From the NCBI GenBank assembly GCA_016868035.1, contig VGID01000042.1:1-34440 (forward strand): DNA of 34,440 nucleotides, written 5' to 3'. Below the pieces are notes generated by a model, which saw only the letters and a list, made by a program, of their open reading frames with translations, did not search any database and was not told the DNA's origin. Source of the stretch: Betaproteobacteria bacterium. Its GTDB lineage: Bacteria > Pseudomonadota > Gammaproteobacteria > Burkholderiales > SG8-41. This document shows positions 8,178-17,452 of the stretch, in pieces. Position numbers and translations under genes: made by a program. Position 1 is the first letter of the stretch, and each line of letters opens with the position of its first letter.

Positions 8178-8186
8178 TAGCCGGCG

Positions 8187-9155
8187 ATGAAGACGACCTT
8201 CCTGGATTTTGAGCAGCCGATCGCGGAGCTCGAGGCGAAGATCGACGAGCTGCGCTACGTGCAGGACGATTCTGCCCTCGACATTTCCGAGGAAATCGCG
8301 CGGCTGCAGAAGAAGAGCCAGTCGCTCACCAGGGAGATCTACGGGAAGTTGACCGCATGGCAGATCGCGCAGGTGGCGCGACACCCGCAACGGCCGTACG
8401 CGCTCGATTACATCAGCGGCATCTTCACCGATTTCGAGGAGCTGCACGGGGACCGCGTATACGCGGATGATGCGGCAATCGTCGGGGGGCTCGCCCGCTT
8501 CGGTGGCGAGGCCTGCGTGGTGATCGGCCACCAGAAGGGCCGCGACACCAAGGAGAAGATCTTCCGCAACTTCGGCATGCCCAGGCCGGAGGGCTACCGC
8601 AAGGCTTTGCGGTTGATGAAGACTGCCGAGAAGTTCGGGGTGCCCGTTTTCACTTTCGTGGACACGCCGGGGGCATATCCGGGGGTCGGGGCGGAGGAGC
8701 GCGGCCAGTCGGAGGCGATCGGGCGCAACCTCTATGCGATGGCCGAGTTGAGGACTCCGGTCATCTGCACCATCATCGGCGAGGGCGGATCGGGCGGCGC
8801 GCTCGCAATCGCGGTGGGCGACGCGGTGCTGATGCTGCAGTACGCGACGTATTCGGTGATTTCCCCGGAGGGCTGCGCCTCCATCCTGTGGAAGAGTGCC
8901 GATTACGCCGAGGAGGCGGCCGAAACCCTGGGCATCACCGCGACCCGCCTCAAGGCGCTCGCGCTGATTGACAAGGTCGTCAACGAGCCGCTCGGCGGCG
9001 CCCACCGGGATCACGAGACGATGATGCAGAACCTCAAGAAGGCGCTGCAGGAAACCTGGCGGCAGCTCAGGGGAGCCAATACCGACGAACTTCTGGCGGC
9101 GCGTTTCGAGAGGCTCATCGGCTATGGCAGGTTCAAGGAAGTCGAGCAGAAGTAG
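8187..9155 (+). CDS. accA: acetyl-CoA carboxylase carboxyltransferase subunit alpha
   Basis: This 322-residue protein is the alpha subunit of the carboxyltransferase half of acetyl-CoA carboxylase, which with AccD moves the carboxyl group from biotin to acetyl-CoA to make malonyl-CoA for fatty acid synthesis. The N-terminal helical segment ([11 protein letters not shown], 6-16) and the crotonase-fold core with [10 protein letters not shown] (115-124), [10 protein letters not shown] (157-166) and the oxyanion motif GEGGSGGAL (198-206) are all present. The length is normal (usually 315-325). No conventional ribosome site precedes the ATG, in line with a near-leaderless transcript. tilS overlaps its end by 32 bases. 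Confidence 0.97.
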   Translation: MKTTFLDFEQPIAELEAKIDELRYVQDDSALDISEEIARLQKKSQSLTREIYGKLTAWQIAQVARHPQRPYALDYISGIFTDFEELHGDRVYADDAAIVGGLARFGGEACVVIGHQKGRDTKEKIFRNFGMPRPEGYRKALRLMKTAEKFGVPVFTFVDTPGAYPGVGAEERGQSEAIGRNLYAMAELRTPVICTIIGEGGSGGALAIAVGDAVLMLQYATYSVISPEGCASILWKSADYAEEAAETLGITATRLKALALIDKVVNEPLGGAHRDHETMMQNLKKALQETWRQLRGANTDELLAARFERLIGYGRFKEVEQK

Positions 9156-10551
9156 GGCCGGCCGGCCCGATCTGGTTTCCCGCGTCTCCGTGCAACTGAG
9201 CCACGTCGTCGCACCCGCGGACCGCCTGGTCGTGGGCCTTTCCGGCGGAATCGACTCGGTGGCCCTGCTCGATTGCCTGCTGCGCTGCGCGCGCAGGCTT
9301 CACATTCGCGTAGCGGCATTGCACGTCAACCATCAGCTGAGCGCCCATGCGGGGCGCTGGTCGGCATTCTGCCGGCAACTGTGCCGTGCGCGTCGCGTCC
9401 CGTTTCGCAGCGTCAAGGTGCATGTGGCGCGCGGCGACAGCGTCGAGGCCGCGGCCCGCGATGCGCGCTACGAAGTCTTTCGGCGCGAGGACGCCGACTT
9501 CGTCGCGCTGGCGCACCACCAGGACGACCAGGTCGAAACGGTCCTGCTGCAGCTGCTGCGCGGGGCGGGCCTGCGGGGCCTCGCGGCGATGCCACTCGTC
9601 AGGATCGAGGATCGAGGATCGAGGATCGGGAGACCACAACGACGCGGTTTTGAGCGGGAACTCAATCCTCAATCCTCAATCCTCAATCCCAGGATTCTGC
9701 GGCCGCTGCTCGACGTGACTCGTTCGGAGATTCTCGAGTACGCGCGGGCACGCAAACTCGAGTGGGTGGAGGACGAAAGCAACGCGGATGTGCAGTTTGC
9801 GCGCAACTTCCTGCGGCACAAAGTGCTGCCCGTCATCGGCGAGCGTTTCCCGGGTTACCGCGGAACCATCGCGCGCGCGGCGCGCCATCTCGCCGATGCG
9901 GCGGCGGTGCTCGATGAGGTCGCCGCAGCGGACGGCGCCGAAAGTCTTGCCGATGCTACGCTCGCAACGGAAGCGTTGCGCTCACTGCCTGCCGCGCGCG
10001 CGCGCAACCTGCTGCGTTATTTCCTTTCCGCGCACCGCGTGGCAAACCCGGGCGCCGAACGGCTCGCCGAAGCGCTGCGCCAGCTGCTCGCCGCGAAGCA
10101 GGACGCGCGGGTTTGCATCGAGCTGGGAGACGCGAGCTTGAGGCGTTTCAACGGCAGGGCTTACCTCGTGCGTGCGTTCCGGACCCCGCGTCCGGGATTT
10201 TCCAGACGCTGGCGGGGCGAGAGGCAGCTCAGCGTGCCGGAACTGCAAGGCCTGTTGCGCATGGATCGAGGACGGGGCCACGGCATCAGCGTCGCCCGGC
10301 TGGGCGGACGGCCGGTCACGGTCCGCGTGCGCGGGGGAGGAGAGCGCCTGCAGCCGGACTGCAAGCGTCCGCGGCGCAGCCTGAAGAACCTGCTGCAGGA
10401 GGTGCAGCTGCCGCCCTGGGAACGCGAGCGGCTCGCGTTGCTCTTCTGTGGCGAGCACCTGGTATGGGCGCCCGGTATCGGGGTGGATTGCGCGTTTCAG
10501 GCCGGGCACGATGAGCGCGCGCTCCGCCCGGTATGGGTGCCGGTAGCATGA
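9124..10551 (+). CDS. tilS: tRNA(Ile)-lysidine synthase with an in-frame repeat insertion
   Basis: TilS adds lysine to C34 of the AUA-reading tRNA-Ile so that it reads AUA rather than AUG, an essential step. The 475-residue protein has the PP-loop SGGIDS (40-45), LHVNHQL (66-72) and HHQDDQVET (131-139). The N-terminal catalytic domain then resumes at [10 protein letters not shown] (191-200), followed by the C-terminal TilS domains. Between MPLV and ILRPLL, residues about 160-190 are not TilS-like; they are the translation of an inverted GAGGATC/CTCAATC repeat (9601-9690) that keeps the frame. Start ATG 9124 overlaps accA by 32 bases; GTG 9190 is a weaker alternative. Translational coupling to accA is likely. 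Confidence 0.93.
   Translation: MAGSRKSSRSRAGRPDLVSRVSVQLSHVVAPADRLVVGLSGGIDSVALLDCLLRCARRLHIRVAALHVNHQLSAHAGRWSAFCRQLCRARRVPFRSVKVHVARGDSVEAAARDARYEVFRREDADFVALAHHQDDQVETVLLQLLRGAGLRGLAAMPLVRIEDRGSRIGRPQRRGFERELNPQSSILNPRILRPLLDVTRSEILEYARARKLEWVEDESNADVQFARNFLRHKVLPVIGERFPGYRGTIARAARHLADAAAVLDEVAAADGAESLADATLATEALRSLPAARARNLLRYFLSAHRVANPGAERLAEALRQLLAAKQDARVCIELGDASLRRFNGRAYLVRAFRTPRPGFSRRWRGERQLSVPELQGLLRMDRGRGHGISVARLGGRPVTVRVRGGGERLQPDCKRPRRSLKNLLQEVQLPPWERERLALLFCGEHLVWAPGIGVDCAFQAGHDERALRPVWVPVA
9601..9690. repeat. inverted GAGGATC / CTCAATC array inside tilS
   Basis: The left arm at 9601-9628 has four AGGATCG units and the right arm at about 9660-9690 has four CTCAATC units, with a 31-base spacer. 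The arms are close reverse complements. The same family occurs before hisZ (27412-27523) and after purA (30073-30220). Here it is translated within tilS and adds about 31 residues without a stop. Confidence 0.85.
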
Positions 10552-10740
10552 CCGAAACGCGTTGGGGTGCGCACAGACCCGTACGCCGCGCCAGCGTTGC
10601 CGCGCAACGTGCTGATTCGCAGAAGAAATAGCCTCCGGGGTCCCGTGACCGTGGAGTCCCCGGTGTGCGCGGCGCGCGAACGACCAGGGCGACCGTTACG
10701 GAGCCTTGATTCCATTGTCAACCCTGCACCTTGAGAGTGC

Positions 10741-10769
10741 TTGACGCTGAATAGGGGTTCGGATAGCGT
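10741..10769 (+). promoter_or_regulatory. candidate promoter of the TRAP operon
   Basis: TTGACG at 10741-10746 is a good -35 hexamer; 17 bases further is TAGCGT (10764-10769), a weak -10. It is in the right place, about 75 bases before dctP. The rest of the 292-base gap (10552-10843) holds only a weak hairpin (CCGGGG 10635-10640 with CCCCGG 10658-10663) and no gene that I can see. Confidence 0.3.
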
Positions 10770-10843
10770 CTGGAACGTTTCAGTGAAAATCGGGTCTGTT
10801 TGAAGACGACCGGATCCAACAACGCTTTCGAAGGAGGAGCATC

Positions 10844-11986
10844 ATGAAATGGAACCAGCCGCAACGTTTTGGCGTTAAAGTGCTCGCCGCGACGTTCTTC
10901 GCGGTGCTTGCCGTGACGTGGGGAACGGTCGAACGTCTCGCGCACGCGCAGGAGCAGCCACGGAAAGTCGTGCTGCGCTTCGTGGGCGACTTCCCGCCGC
11001 CGCCGCATCCGGCGGGCCTCGCGATGAAGCACTTTTCTGACCGGCTGCCGCAGGTCATCCCGGGCAGCGAGGCGCGCCTCTACTACGCGGGCGCGCTCTA
11101 CACCATACCCGAAGCCTTCGAGGCGATGCGCCAGGGCAACCTCGAGCTGACCTGGATGCAGATCGGCAAGGCGGCGCCGGTCGACCCGTGGGTGATGACG
11201 GTGGTGGGTCCCGGCGTGCTGACGACAGTCGGCGCGGTCGATGCGCTGGATAAGACGCAGACCTACAAGATGCTGGTGGACCGGCTTGCAAAGAATCAGG
11301 CCATCAAGGTGTTCGGCGTCGGGCACATGAGCTTCGGCATGGGCATCGGCGGCAAGCGGCGCTTCGCAAGCCCGGGCGATTTTGCCGGGCGCAAGATGCG
11401 CAGCATGGGACCGGTCGAGAACGCCGCGCTGGAGTCGTGGAAGGCTTCTCCCGTCGTCATGGCCTTCGGTGAGGTGCCGAGCGCGCTGGAATCGGGAGTG
11501 ATCGACGGCCTGATGACGAGCCTGGGTGGCTGGCTCTCCGTGCGCGAGCAGGCGCCCTTCTACACGATGGGCGGCGCCGGGGCTTTTATCGGCGACTATT
11601 ACATGATCAGCGCCAGCCGGCGCTGGTGGGACCGCCTGACTCCGGCGACGCAGGCCGCATTGGAAAAGGTGATCAACGAGACGATCCAGGTGCAGAAGGA
11701 GCTCAACTGGTGCGTGGACAAGATGACCTACGACAAGTACGGGACCAGGGACCCGTCGAAGCCGGGCGTCTACTGGATGAGCGCGAAGGAGGTCACCGCC
11801 ATGACGAACGCGATGGGTGATGCCTCGACCCGGTTCGTGAAGAGCAAGACCCCTGCGGAAGCAGGCAAGTGGGTCGATGCGTTCGTCAGGGAAGGCCGTG
11901 AGCTGTCGGAGAAAAATCCGTCCGGCACTTCCTGGATCGAGAAGGTGGACTGCGCGAAGTACGCGAAGACGATCGTAATCCGCTGA
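10844..11986 (+). CDS. dctP: TRAP transporter solute-binding protein (DctP family)
   Basis: The 380-residue periplasmic binding protein of a tripartite ATP-independent periplasmic transporter captures an acidic solute and delivers it to the membrane subunits encoded next. A signal peptide (about 10-35, ending AHA before Q36) is followed by the DctP fold. GRKMRSMGP (182-190) contains the conserved arginine R186 that usually binds the solute carboxylate. GVIDGLMTS lies in the second lobe. The substrate is not deducible. A strong ribosome site, AAGGAGGAG, precedes the ATG. The nearby tartrate-type dehydrogenase makes a hydroxy-dicarboxylate an idea worth testing, no more. Confidence 0.9.
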   Translation: MKWNQPQRFGVKVLAATFFAVLAVTWGTVERLAHAQEQPRKVVLRFVGDFPPPPHPAGLAMKHFSDRLPQVIPGSEARLYYAGALYTIPEAFEAMRQGNLELTWMQIGKAAPVDPWVMTVVGPGVLTTVGAVDALDKTQTYKMLVDRLAKNQAIKVFGVGHMSFGMGIGGKRRFASPGDFAGRKMRSMGPVENAALESWKASPVVMAFGEVPSALESGVIDGLMTSLGGWLSVREQAPFYTMGGAGAFIGDYYMISASRRWWDRLTPATQAALEKVINETIQVQKELNWCVDKMTYDKYGTRDPSKPGVYWMSAKEVTAMTNAMGDASTRFVKSKTPAEAGKWVDAFVREGRELSEKNPSGTSWIEKVDCAKYAKTIVIR

Positions 11987-12009
11987 CGGGCAGTTAAGGA
12001 GGCGGGCGC

Positions 12010-12561
12010 GTGGGAAAGGCGTACGCGCTCTGGCGTGCATTTCAGGACAAGGTCGTGTCGCCGGTCGCGGCACTCCTTTTGCTGGGATGCACGCTGCTCG
12101 CCATCGCCGAGATCTTCCGGCGCTACGTGCTCGGTCTCTCGTTCTACTGGGCGCAGGACGCGGTCATCTACCTCATCCTGAGCGGCGTCTTTTTCTATTT
12201 CAGCATCTCGCAGCGCCACAACGAGCACCTCAACGTGACGCTGTTCGTGCAGCTCCTGGAAGGCAGGGGGCCGCGCGCCCGGAGAGTGGGTGAGATCGTC
12301 GAGGTCGTAGGGAGCGCGTTCGGTTTCGTGTTTCTGTTGCTGGTCGTGTGGTGGGGCGTCCCCGAGGCACTCGACAGCCAGAAATACAATACCCGCACCG
12401 AAAGCCTGATCCTTCCGTTGTGGCCGTTCCTGTACGTGCTGCTCGTCGGCTTCCTGTTCATGGCGATCTCGCTCTTCTTCCAGGTGTACAGCGGGATCCA
12501 GAAGCTGCGTGGGCGCAAGGGACTCGAGGAGCCGGCGCAGGAAGGCGCGGGGCTGCACTAA
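12010..12561 (+). CDS. dctQ: TRAP transporter small permease subunit (DctQ)
   Basis: The 183-residue protein has four predicted membrane helices (about 18-38, 49-67, 98-120 and 134-160) as expected of the small membrane subunit of a TRAP transporter, which pairs with DctM. The motif EIFRRYVLGLSFYWAQD (34-50) is typical of the family. The start is GTG 12010, preceded by AAGGAGG, 23 bases after the dctP stop, so it is in the same operon. Confidence 0.88.
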   Translation: MGKAYALWRAFQDKVVSPVAALLLLGCTLLAIAEIFRRYVLGLSFYWAQDAVIYLILSGVFFYFSISQRHNEHLNVTLFVQLLEGRGPRARRVGEIVEVVGSAFGFVFLLLVVWWGVPEALDSQKYNTRTESLILPLWPFLYVLLVGFLFMAISLFFQVYSGIQKLRGRKGLEEPAQEGAGLH

Positions 12562-12574
12562 AGTGCATCGGCGT

Positions 12575-12593
12575 CCGGAAGCGATTGTTCCGG
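12575..12593 (+). other. hairpin in the dctQ-dctM gap
   Basis: CCGGAA (12575-12580) and TTCCGG (12588-12593) form a perfect six-base stem with a seven-base loop, early in an unusually long 150-base gap inside the TRAP operon. No T-run follows, so it is not a classic terminator. It could stabilise or partly terminate the upstream message. The remaining gap has no convincing gene. Confidence 0.35.
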
Positions 12594-12711
12594 CCCTGGT
12601 GGCGAAAGCAAGGGAGCGTACGGAACCCATGCAACGGATTGCGGTTACGCCGCACCGGCAGCGTCCGTGCCTGATGAAGCTTCGGCGCAGGCCGGTTGAC
12701 GGGGCGCGCTC

Positions 12712-13995
12712 ATGCTGATCGTCGGCATCGTCGCGCTCGTCCTGCTGGTCATCGGCATCCCCATCGGCATCGCGCTCAGCGCGGGGAGCGCGGTCTACAT
12801 CTTTATCGACCCGCTGCTCGAGCCTTCGGTCATCTTCCGGGCCTTCTTCAACTTCATCTCGAAGTATTCGTTGATGGCGATCCCGCTCTTCATCTACGCG
12901 GGATTCCTGATGGAGCGCACCGGGCTTGTAGCGCAGCTCTTCCGTTTCTCGGACGCGCTCGTCGGCTGGCTGCCCGGCGGGTTCGGGGTCGCTACGGTGG
13001 TCGCGTGCGTCCTGTTCGGGGCGATCTCGGGCTCGAGCGTCGCGATGGCGGCGGCGATGAGCGTGATCGCGATACCCGAGATGACCAAGCGCGGCTACCC
13101 GCCGTGGTTGGCGGCGGGCCTGGTGGCCACGGCGGGCGGCATCGCGATGCTGATACCTCCGAGCATCATCCTGATCCTGTACGGCATCGTGACCGAGACC
13201 TCGGTCGTGCGCCTGTTCTTCGCCGGCGTCATCCCGGGGTTGCTGCTCGCCCTCGGCAACATCCTGAGCGTTATCGGGATCGCGTGGCTGCTGAAGCTGC
13301 CCCGCGGCACGTTCGAGGGTCGCCGGTTGTGGAAGGAATCGAAGCTCGCGGTGCCGGCGCTCGGCATGCCGGTCATCATCCTCGGCGGGCTCTACGGGGG
13401 GCTCTTTACGCCCACGGAGGCCGGCGCCGCCGCGTGCGGCTATGCCCTTCTGTACGGGCTCATCGTCGGGCGCAGGCAGTTCGTCAGGGATCTCCTGCCC
13501 ACGACTTGCCGGGCGCTCAACCTGACGGCCGTGGTTCTGTTTCTGGTCGGGAGCGTGGGCGTGTTCCAGTTCCTGGCCGCGAACCTGTACTGGCCGCAGA
13601 CGATCACCAAGATGGTGGTCGATTGGGGTCTGACGCCGCTCGGCTTCATATTCGCCTTCATGGGTGTGGCACTGGTGCTAGGGATGTTCGTTGACGGCGT
13701 CGCAATCGTCCTGCTGACGGTGCCGGTGGTGTTCCCGGTGGCGTGGGCGCTCAAGATCGACCCGATCCACCTCGGCATCATGCTCACTCTTGCCGTGGAG
13801 ATGGGCGTGGTCACCCCCCCAGTCGGCCTGAACGTGTTCGCGGTGAGCGGGGTCTCGAAGATACCGGTGACCGAGGTCGTGAAGGGCACGATTCCGTTCT
13901 TCATCGGCGATCTTCTCGTGCTGATCCTGGTGATTTTCTTCCCCGCGCTCGCGACCTGGCTACCGAACCTGCTCGTCGTTTCGACCTTCAAGTAG
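12712..13995 (+). CDS. dctM: TRAP transporter large permease subunit (DctM)
   Basis: The 427-residue protein is the large membrane subunit of the TRAP system and forms the sodium-coupled transport channel. It is hydrophobic along its length with about twelve helices. Family motifs include IPLFIYAGFLMERTG (57-71), FGAISGSSVAM near 101-111, and the PPSIILILYG and TPTEAGAAA segments. Its length is normal. The ribosome site before ATG 12712 is weak and the 150-base gap after dctQ is longer than usual. A strong hairpin follows at 14075-14106. Confidence 0.92.
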   Translation: MLIVGIVALVLLVIGIPIGIALSAGSAVYIFIDPLLEPSVIFRAFFNFISKYSLMAIPLFIYAGFLMERTGLVAQLFRFSDALVGWLPGGFGVATVVACVLFGAISGSSVAMAAAMSVIAIPEMTKRGYPPWLAAGLVATAGGIAMLIPPSIILILYGIVTETSVVRLFFAGVIPGLLLALGNILSVIGIAWLLKLPRGTFEGRRLWKESKLAVPALGMPVIILGGLYGGLFTPTEAGAAACGYALLYGLIVGRRQFVRDLLPTTCRALNLTAVVLFLVGSVGVFQFLAANLYWPQTITKMVVDWGLTPLGFIFAFMGVALVLGMFVDGVAIVLLTVPVVFPVAWALKIDPIHLGIMLTLAVEMGVVTPPVGLNVFAVSGVSKIPVTEVVKGTIPFFIGDLLVLILVIFFPALATWLPNLLVVSTFK

Positions 13996-14074
13996 CTGCC
14001 GCCGGCGCAATCGCGCAAGCTAGACCGTCCGGCGGCATCCTAAGGGACAACTTCCCGTAGCACGCATGACTTCT

Positions 14075-14106
14075 GCGCAGCCGCCGCGCAGGCGCGGCGG
14101 CTGCGC
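14075..14106 (+). terminator. perfect 15-bp GC hairpin after the TRAP operon
   Basis: GCGCAGCCGCCGCGC (14075-14089) is followed after two bases by its exact reverse complement (14092-14106). It lies between dctM and ndk, 80 bases past the dctM stop. There is no T-run, so it would end transcription only weakly by itself. It could be a bidirectional terminator, an mRNA-protecting stem or a recombination scar. Confidence 0.5.
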
Positions 14107-14251
14107 CATCGCCCCGGCCGCGTGGAGCTTCCCTGAGCTCTCATGCGGCATGCGTTGTGCGCCCGGAATCGGCGCGAAATCTCTTTGTTTCAATACCTTA
14201 CCGTGATATCCTTGCAAGCTAACTTGAACAGCGATGAACCAGGGATTTTTC

Positions 14252-14677
14252 ATGGCGGTCGAGCGTACGTTGTCCATCATCAAGCCGGATGCGATTGCAA
14301 AGAACGCGATTGGCCGGATCTATGCTTGCTTCGAGCAGGCGGGCCTCAAGATCGTCGCGGCGCGCATGACGCACCTGACGCGGGCGCAGGCCGAGGGCTT
14401 TTATGCGGTGCACAAGGAGCGGCCCTTCTTCAAGGACCTGGTCGAATTCATGATTTCCGGCCCGGTGATGGTCCAGGTGCTGGAAGGCGAAGACGCGATA
14501 CAGAAGAACCGCGACCTGATGGGCGCGACGGACCCGAAAAAGGCGGCCAAGGGCACCATACGCGCCGAGTTCGCTCAAAGCATAGACGCGAACGCGGTGC
14601 ACGGATCGGACTCGCGCGAGACCGCCGCGACCGAGATCGCATATTTCTTCCCGGCCCTCGAGATTCACTCGCGCTGA
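14252..14677 (+). CDS. ndk: nucleoside diphosphate kinase
   Basis: This 141-residue enzyme moves the gamma phosphate from ATP to other nucleoside diphosphates through a phosphohistidine. H117 in NAVHGSDS (114-121) is the active-site histidine and IIKPDA (9-14) is the standard N-terminal motif. I chose ATG 14252, giving [13 protein letters not shown] and the usual length, over the in-frame ATG 14234 six codons earlier. It opens the housekeeping block; rlmN follows after eight bases. Confidence 0.96.
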   Translation: MAVERTLSIIKPDAIAKNAIGRIYACFEQAGLKIVAARMTHLTRAQAEGFYAVHKERPFFKDLVEFMISGPVMVQVLEGEDAIQKNRDLMGATDPKKAAKGTIRAEFAQSIDANAVHGSDSRETAATEIAYFFPALEIHSR

Positions 14678-14685
14678 GGTGATGG

Positions 14686-15771
14686 ATGGCAATCAACCTG
14701 CTCGGACTCGACCACCGCGGGTTGCAGGCGTTGTGCGCCGGGCTCGGGGAGAAGCCGTACCGGGCGAAGCAGCTCATGCGCTGGATCCACCACGCGGGCG
14801 TGGACGATTTCGGCGCGATGACCGACATTTCGCGGCAGCTGCGCGAGGTGCTGGCCCGGGATACTACGATCGCGGCCCCGCGGGTGCTGCACGACACACC
14901 CGCGGCCGACGGTACGCGCAAGTGGCTGCTCGACGTCGGCACCGGCAACGCCATCGAGTCCGTGTTCATCCCCGAAACCGGGCGCGGGACCCTGTGCATT
15001 TCGTCGCAAGCGGGCTGCGCGCTGGAATGCTCGTTCTGCTCGACCGGACGCCAGGGCTTCAACCGTAATCTCTCGGCGGAGGAAATCATCGGCCAGCTGT
15101 GGCTGGCGAACCGGTGCCTGCGGCGTGAGTCGGCGGACGAGCGGCCGATCAGCAACGTCGTCATGATGGGAATGGGCGAGCCGCTGGCAAACTTCGAGAA
15201 CGTGGTGGCGGCGATGCGGATCATGCTCGATGACTGCGGGTACGGGCTTTCGCGCAGGCGCGTGACGCTCTCCACGGCGGGACTGGTGCCCGGCATCGAC
15301 CGGCTGCGCGAGGAGTGTCCGGTGGCGCTCGCGGTGTCGCTGCACGCCCCGGACGATGCGCTGCGTGACGAGCTGGTGCCGATCAACCGCAAGTACCCGA
15401 TCAAGGAGCTGTTTGCGGCGTGCGTTCGCTATATCGAGAAGGCCCCGCGCGATTTCGTCACCTTCGAGTACGTGATGCTCGACGGCGTGAACGACAGCGT
15501 CGCCCAGGCCCGGGCGCTCGCGCGCCTGGTGAAGCCGGTGCCGTGCAAGATCAATCTCATTCCCTTCAATCCGTTCCCCGGGTCCGGCTACGAGCGTTCC
15601 GGGCCGGAGGCGATCGCGCGTTTCCGCGACGTGCTGATGCAAACGGGCCTGGTGGCCACCGTGCGCAAGACCCGCGGAGAGGACATCGCCGCCGCCTGCG
15701 GACAGCTCGCCGGACGCGTGCAGGACCGGACGAAGCGCAAGCAACGCCGCCAGGAGGAGCTGGCAACATGA
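14686..15771 (+). CDS. rlmN: dual-specificity 23S rRNA/tRNA adenine-C2 methyltransferase
   Basis: RlmN is a radical-SAM enzyme that methylates C2 of A2503 in 23S rRNA and A37 in some tRNAs. The 361-residue protein has the CxxxCxxC cluster at C111, C115 and C118, the FSTGRQG-like segment after it, MGMGEPL (161-167), and C338 near the C-terminus, matching the methyl-carrying cysteine. Length is normal. Its stop codon overlaps the pilW start by four bases (ATGA at 15768), so the genes are coupled. Confidence 0.96.
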   Translation: MAINLLGLDHRGLQALCAGLGEKPYRAKQLMRWIHHAGVDDFGAMTDISRQLREVLARDTTIAAPRVLHDTPAADGTRKWLLDVGTGNAIESVFIPETGRGTLCISSQAGCALECSFCSTGRQGFNRNLSAEEIIGQLWLANRCLRRESADERPISNVVMMGMGEPLANFENVVAAMRIMLDDCGYGLSRRRVTLSTAGLVPGIDRLREECPVALAVSLHAPDDALRDELVPINRKYPIKELFAACVRYIEKAPRDFVTFEYVMLDGVNDSVAQARALARLVKPVPCKINLIPFNPFPGSGYERSGPEAIARFRDVLMQTGLVATVRKTRGEDIAAACGQLAGRVQDRTKRKQRRQEELAT

Positions 15772-16556
15772 AAATAATCCGTTACGCAATGGTGCTGGCG
15801 TGCATCGGGGCGGCGGGCTGCGCCACGCAGCCGGCCGGCGAATCCGCGCTCGGGCCCGTGGCCGTAACGACCGGCCAGGAGGGCGCGGACAGGATGCGCG
15901 CGCGCATCCACACCGAGCTCGCCGCCGGCTACTTCGAGCTGGGAAACATGAGCATGGCCCTGGAGGAGCTCAAGATCGCCACGCTCGCCGATCCCAGTTA
16001 CGCCCCGGCGCACGGTATCGGGGGGCTCGTCTATGCCGCCCTCAAGGAGGACCGCCTTGCCGAGGAGAGCTTTCAGCGTGCGCTGCGGTTGAGCCCGCTC
16101 GACCACGACGTCAACAACAATTACGGGATGTTCCTGTGCGACCGGAAGCGGGAGCAGGAGGCGATCGGCTACTTTCTCGCCGCGGTACGCAACCCGCTCT
16201 ACCAGAACCCGGATCGCTCGCTCGTGAACGCGGGGGTCTGCGCGCGCCGCCGTGGCGACGTGGGCGCGGCCCAGGGCTATTTTCAGCAGGCGCTCAAAGT
16301 GCAACCGAACCAGACGCAGGCGCTGTTTCAGCTCGCGGACCTCGAATTCGCGCGCGGCAATTTCACGGATGCGCGTGACTACCTGAACCGCCTGAAGCAG
16401 ATGGTGGCGCCAACCCCGGAATTGTTGTGGCTGGGGGTGCGCATCGAGCGCCGGCTGGGTGACCGCAACACCGAGGCGAGCTACGTACAGCAGTTGAGAA
16501 ACCATTTCCCCGCCTCGAAGGAAGCGAAGGCGCTTGCCGCAGGCACGATCGAATGA
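15768..16556 (+). CDS. pilW: type IV pilus assembly lipoprotein PilW/PilF (TPR protein)
   Basis: The 262-residue protein starts with a lipoprotein signal ending in AAGC, with C18 as the lipidated cysteine. The rest is made of tetratricopeptide repeats (about 50-240), including [25 protein letters not shown] and [11 protein letters not shown]. This is the pattern of the pilotin PilF/PilW that helps the PilQ secretin assemble in the outer membrane. The start at ATG 15768 has AGGAGGAG at good spacing and overlaps the rlmN stop. The gene overlaps rodZ by four bases. Confidence 0.88.
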   Translation: MKIIRYAMVLACIGAAGCATQPAGESALGPVAVTTGQEGADRMRARIHTELAAGYFELGNMSMALEELKIATLADPSYAPAHGIGGLVYAALKEDRLAEESFQRALRLSPLDHDVNNNYGMFLCDRKREQEAIGYFLAAVRNPLYQNPDRSLVNAGVCARRRGDVGAAQGYFQQALKVQPNQTQALFQLADLEFARGNFTDARDYLNRLKQMVAPTPELLWLGVRIERRLGDRNTEASYVQQLRNHFPASKEAKALAAGTIE

Positions 16557-17452
16557 GCGAAACCGTGACGGTCCCGGCACCCGCAGCCACCGAGGCTCCC
16601 GGCACGACACCGGGCAGGCGCCTGGCGCAGGAGCGCGAACGGCAAAATCTCAGCGCGGCCGACGTCGCGCGGCAGCTGAAGCTCTCGGTGAGCCAGGTCG
16701 AGGCGCTGGAGGCCGGGTACTACCATCTGCTCCCGGGCCCGGTCTTCGTGCGGGGCTTCATCCGCAACTACGCGCGCCTCGTGAAGCTCGATTCGGAACC
16801 ATTGCTGCAAGCGGCGACCGACGGCCTGCCGCAGCCGGCGCCGCGCCCGGAGATGCCTCCGTCCCAGAACATTCCGTTTCCCGCGACACCGGCCAGAAGC
16901 TGGCCGCGGTATGCGGTCGCCTTCGTGATCATCGTGGCCGCGCTCGGAATCTACGAATACGGGAGCGAAATACACGCGCTGGTGAACCGCCCGGTGAAAA
17001 CGGACACGGTGGCTGCGTCCCCGCAACCGCAGAAAGCGGCCTCGATCGGCGCGCCAGCGCAGACGGAGCAATATCCGTTGCATATTGCTGCGGCAACCGA
17101 GCCGCAGCCGGAAGAATCCGGAGTCAAGGCTTCCGCTGCGGCGGCCGCGGCGGTCCAGGAAGCGCGCCCGCCGATGGACGCAGGGGCGAGCGAGACCCGG
17201 CAGCCCCGGCGGGGAGAGCGGCAGGTGCGGATCTATTTCGACAAGGAATCGTGGGTGGAGATCCGCGATCGCAACGACAAGACCATCTTTTACCAGCTGA
17301 ACCGCCCGGGCACCGAGCAGGTCATCCACGGGCTGCCGCCGCTCACCCTGGTCGTGGGCAACGCGCACGGCGTGCGCCTCACCTACGACGAGAAGCCGGT
17401 CGACCTCGCGCGGCACACCAAGGTGGACGTGGCGCGTTTCACCCTCCCATGA
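16553..17452 (+). CDS. rodZ: cytoskeleton protein RodZ
   Basis: RodZ links the MreB actin-like filament to the inner membrane and the elongation machinery. The 299-residue protein has an N-terminal Cro-type helix-turn-helix (about 20-80, with [20 protein letters not shown]), one membrane helix (about 118-136), a low-complexity A/P/Q-rich periplasmic linker (about 140-220) and a C-terminal DUF4115 domain (about 220-296). Both its ends overlap neighbours by ATGA, with pilW before and ispG after. Confidence 0.92.
   Translation: MSETVTVPAPAATEAPGTTPGRRLAQERERQNLSAADVARQLKLSVSQVEALEAGYYHLLPGPVFVRGFIRNYARLVKLDSEPLLQAATDGLPQPAPRPEMPPSQNIPFPATPARSWPRYAVAFVIIVAALGIYEYGSEIHALVNRPVKTDTVAASPQPQKAASIGAPAQTEQYPLHIAAATEPQPEESGVKASAAAAAAVQEARPPMDAGASETRQPRRGERQVRIYFDKESWVEIRDRNDKTIFYQLNRPGTEQVIHGLPPLTLVVGNAHGVRLTYDEKPVDLARHTKVDVARFTLP

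Noticed and set aside
14234-14251. Ndk start at ATG 14234
   Set aside because: It adds six residues absent from the family; ATG 14252 gives the standard [13 protein letters not shown] start and 141-residue length.
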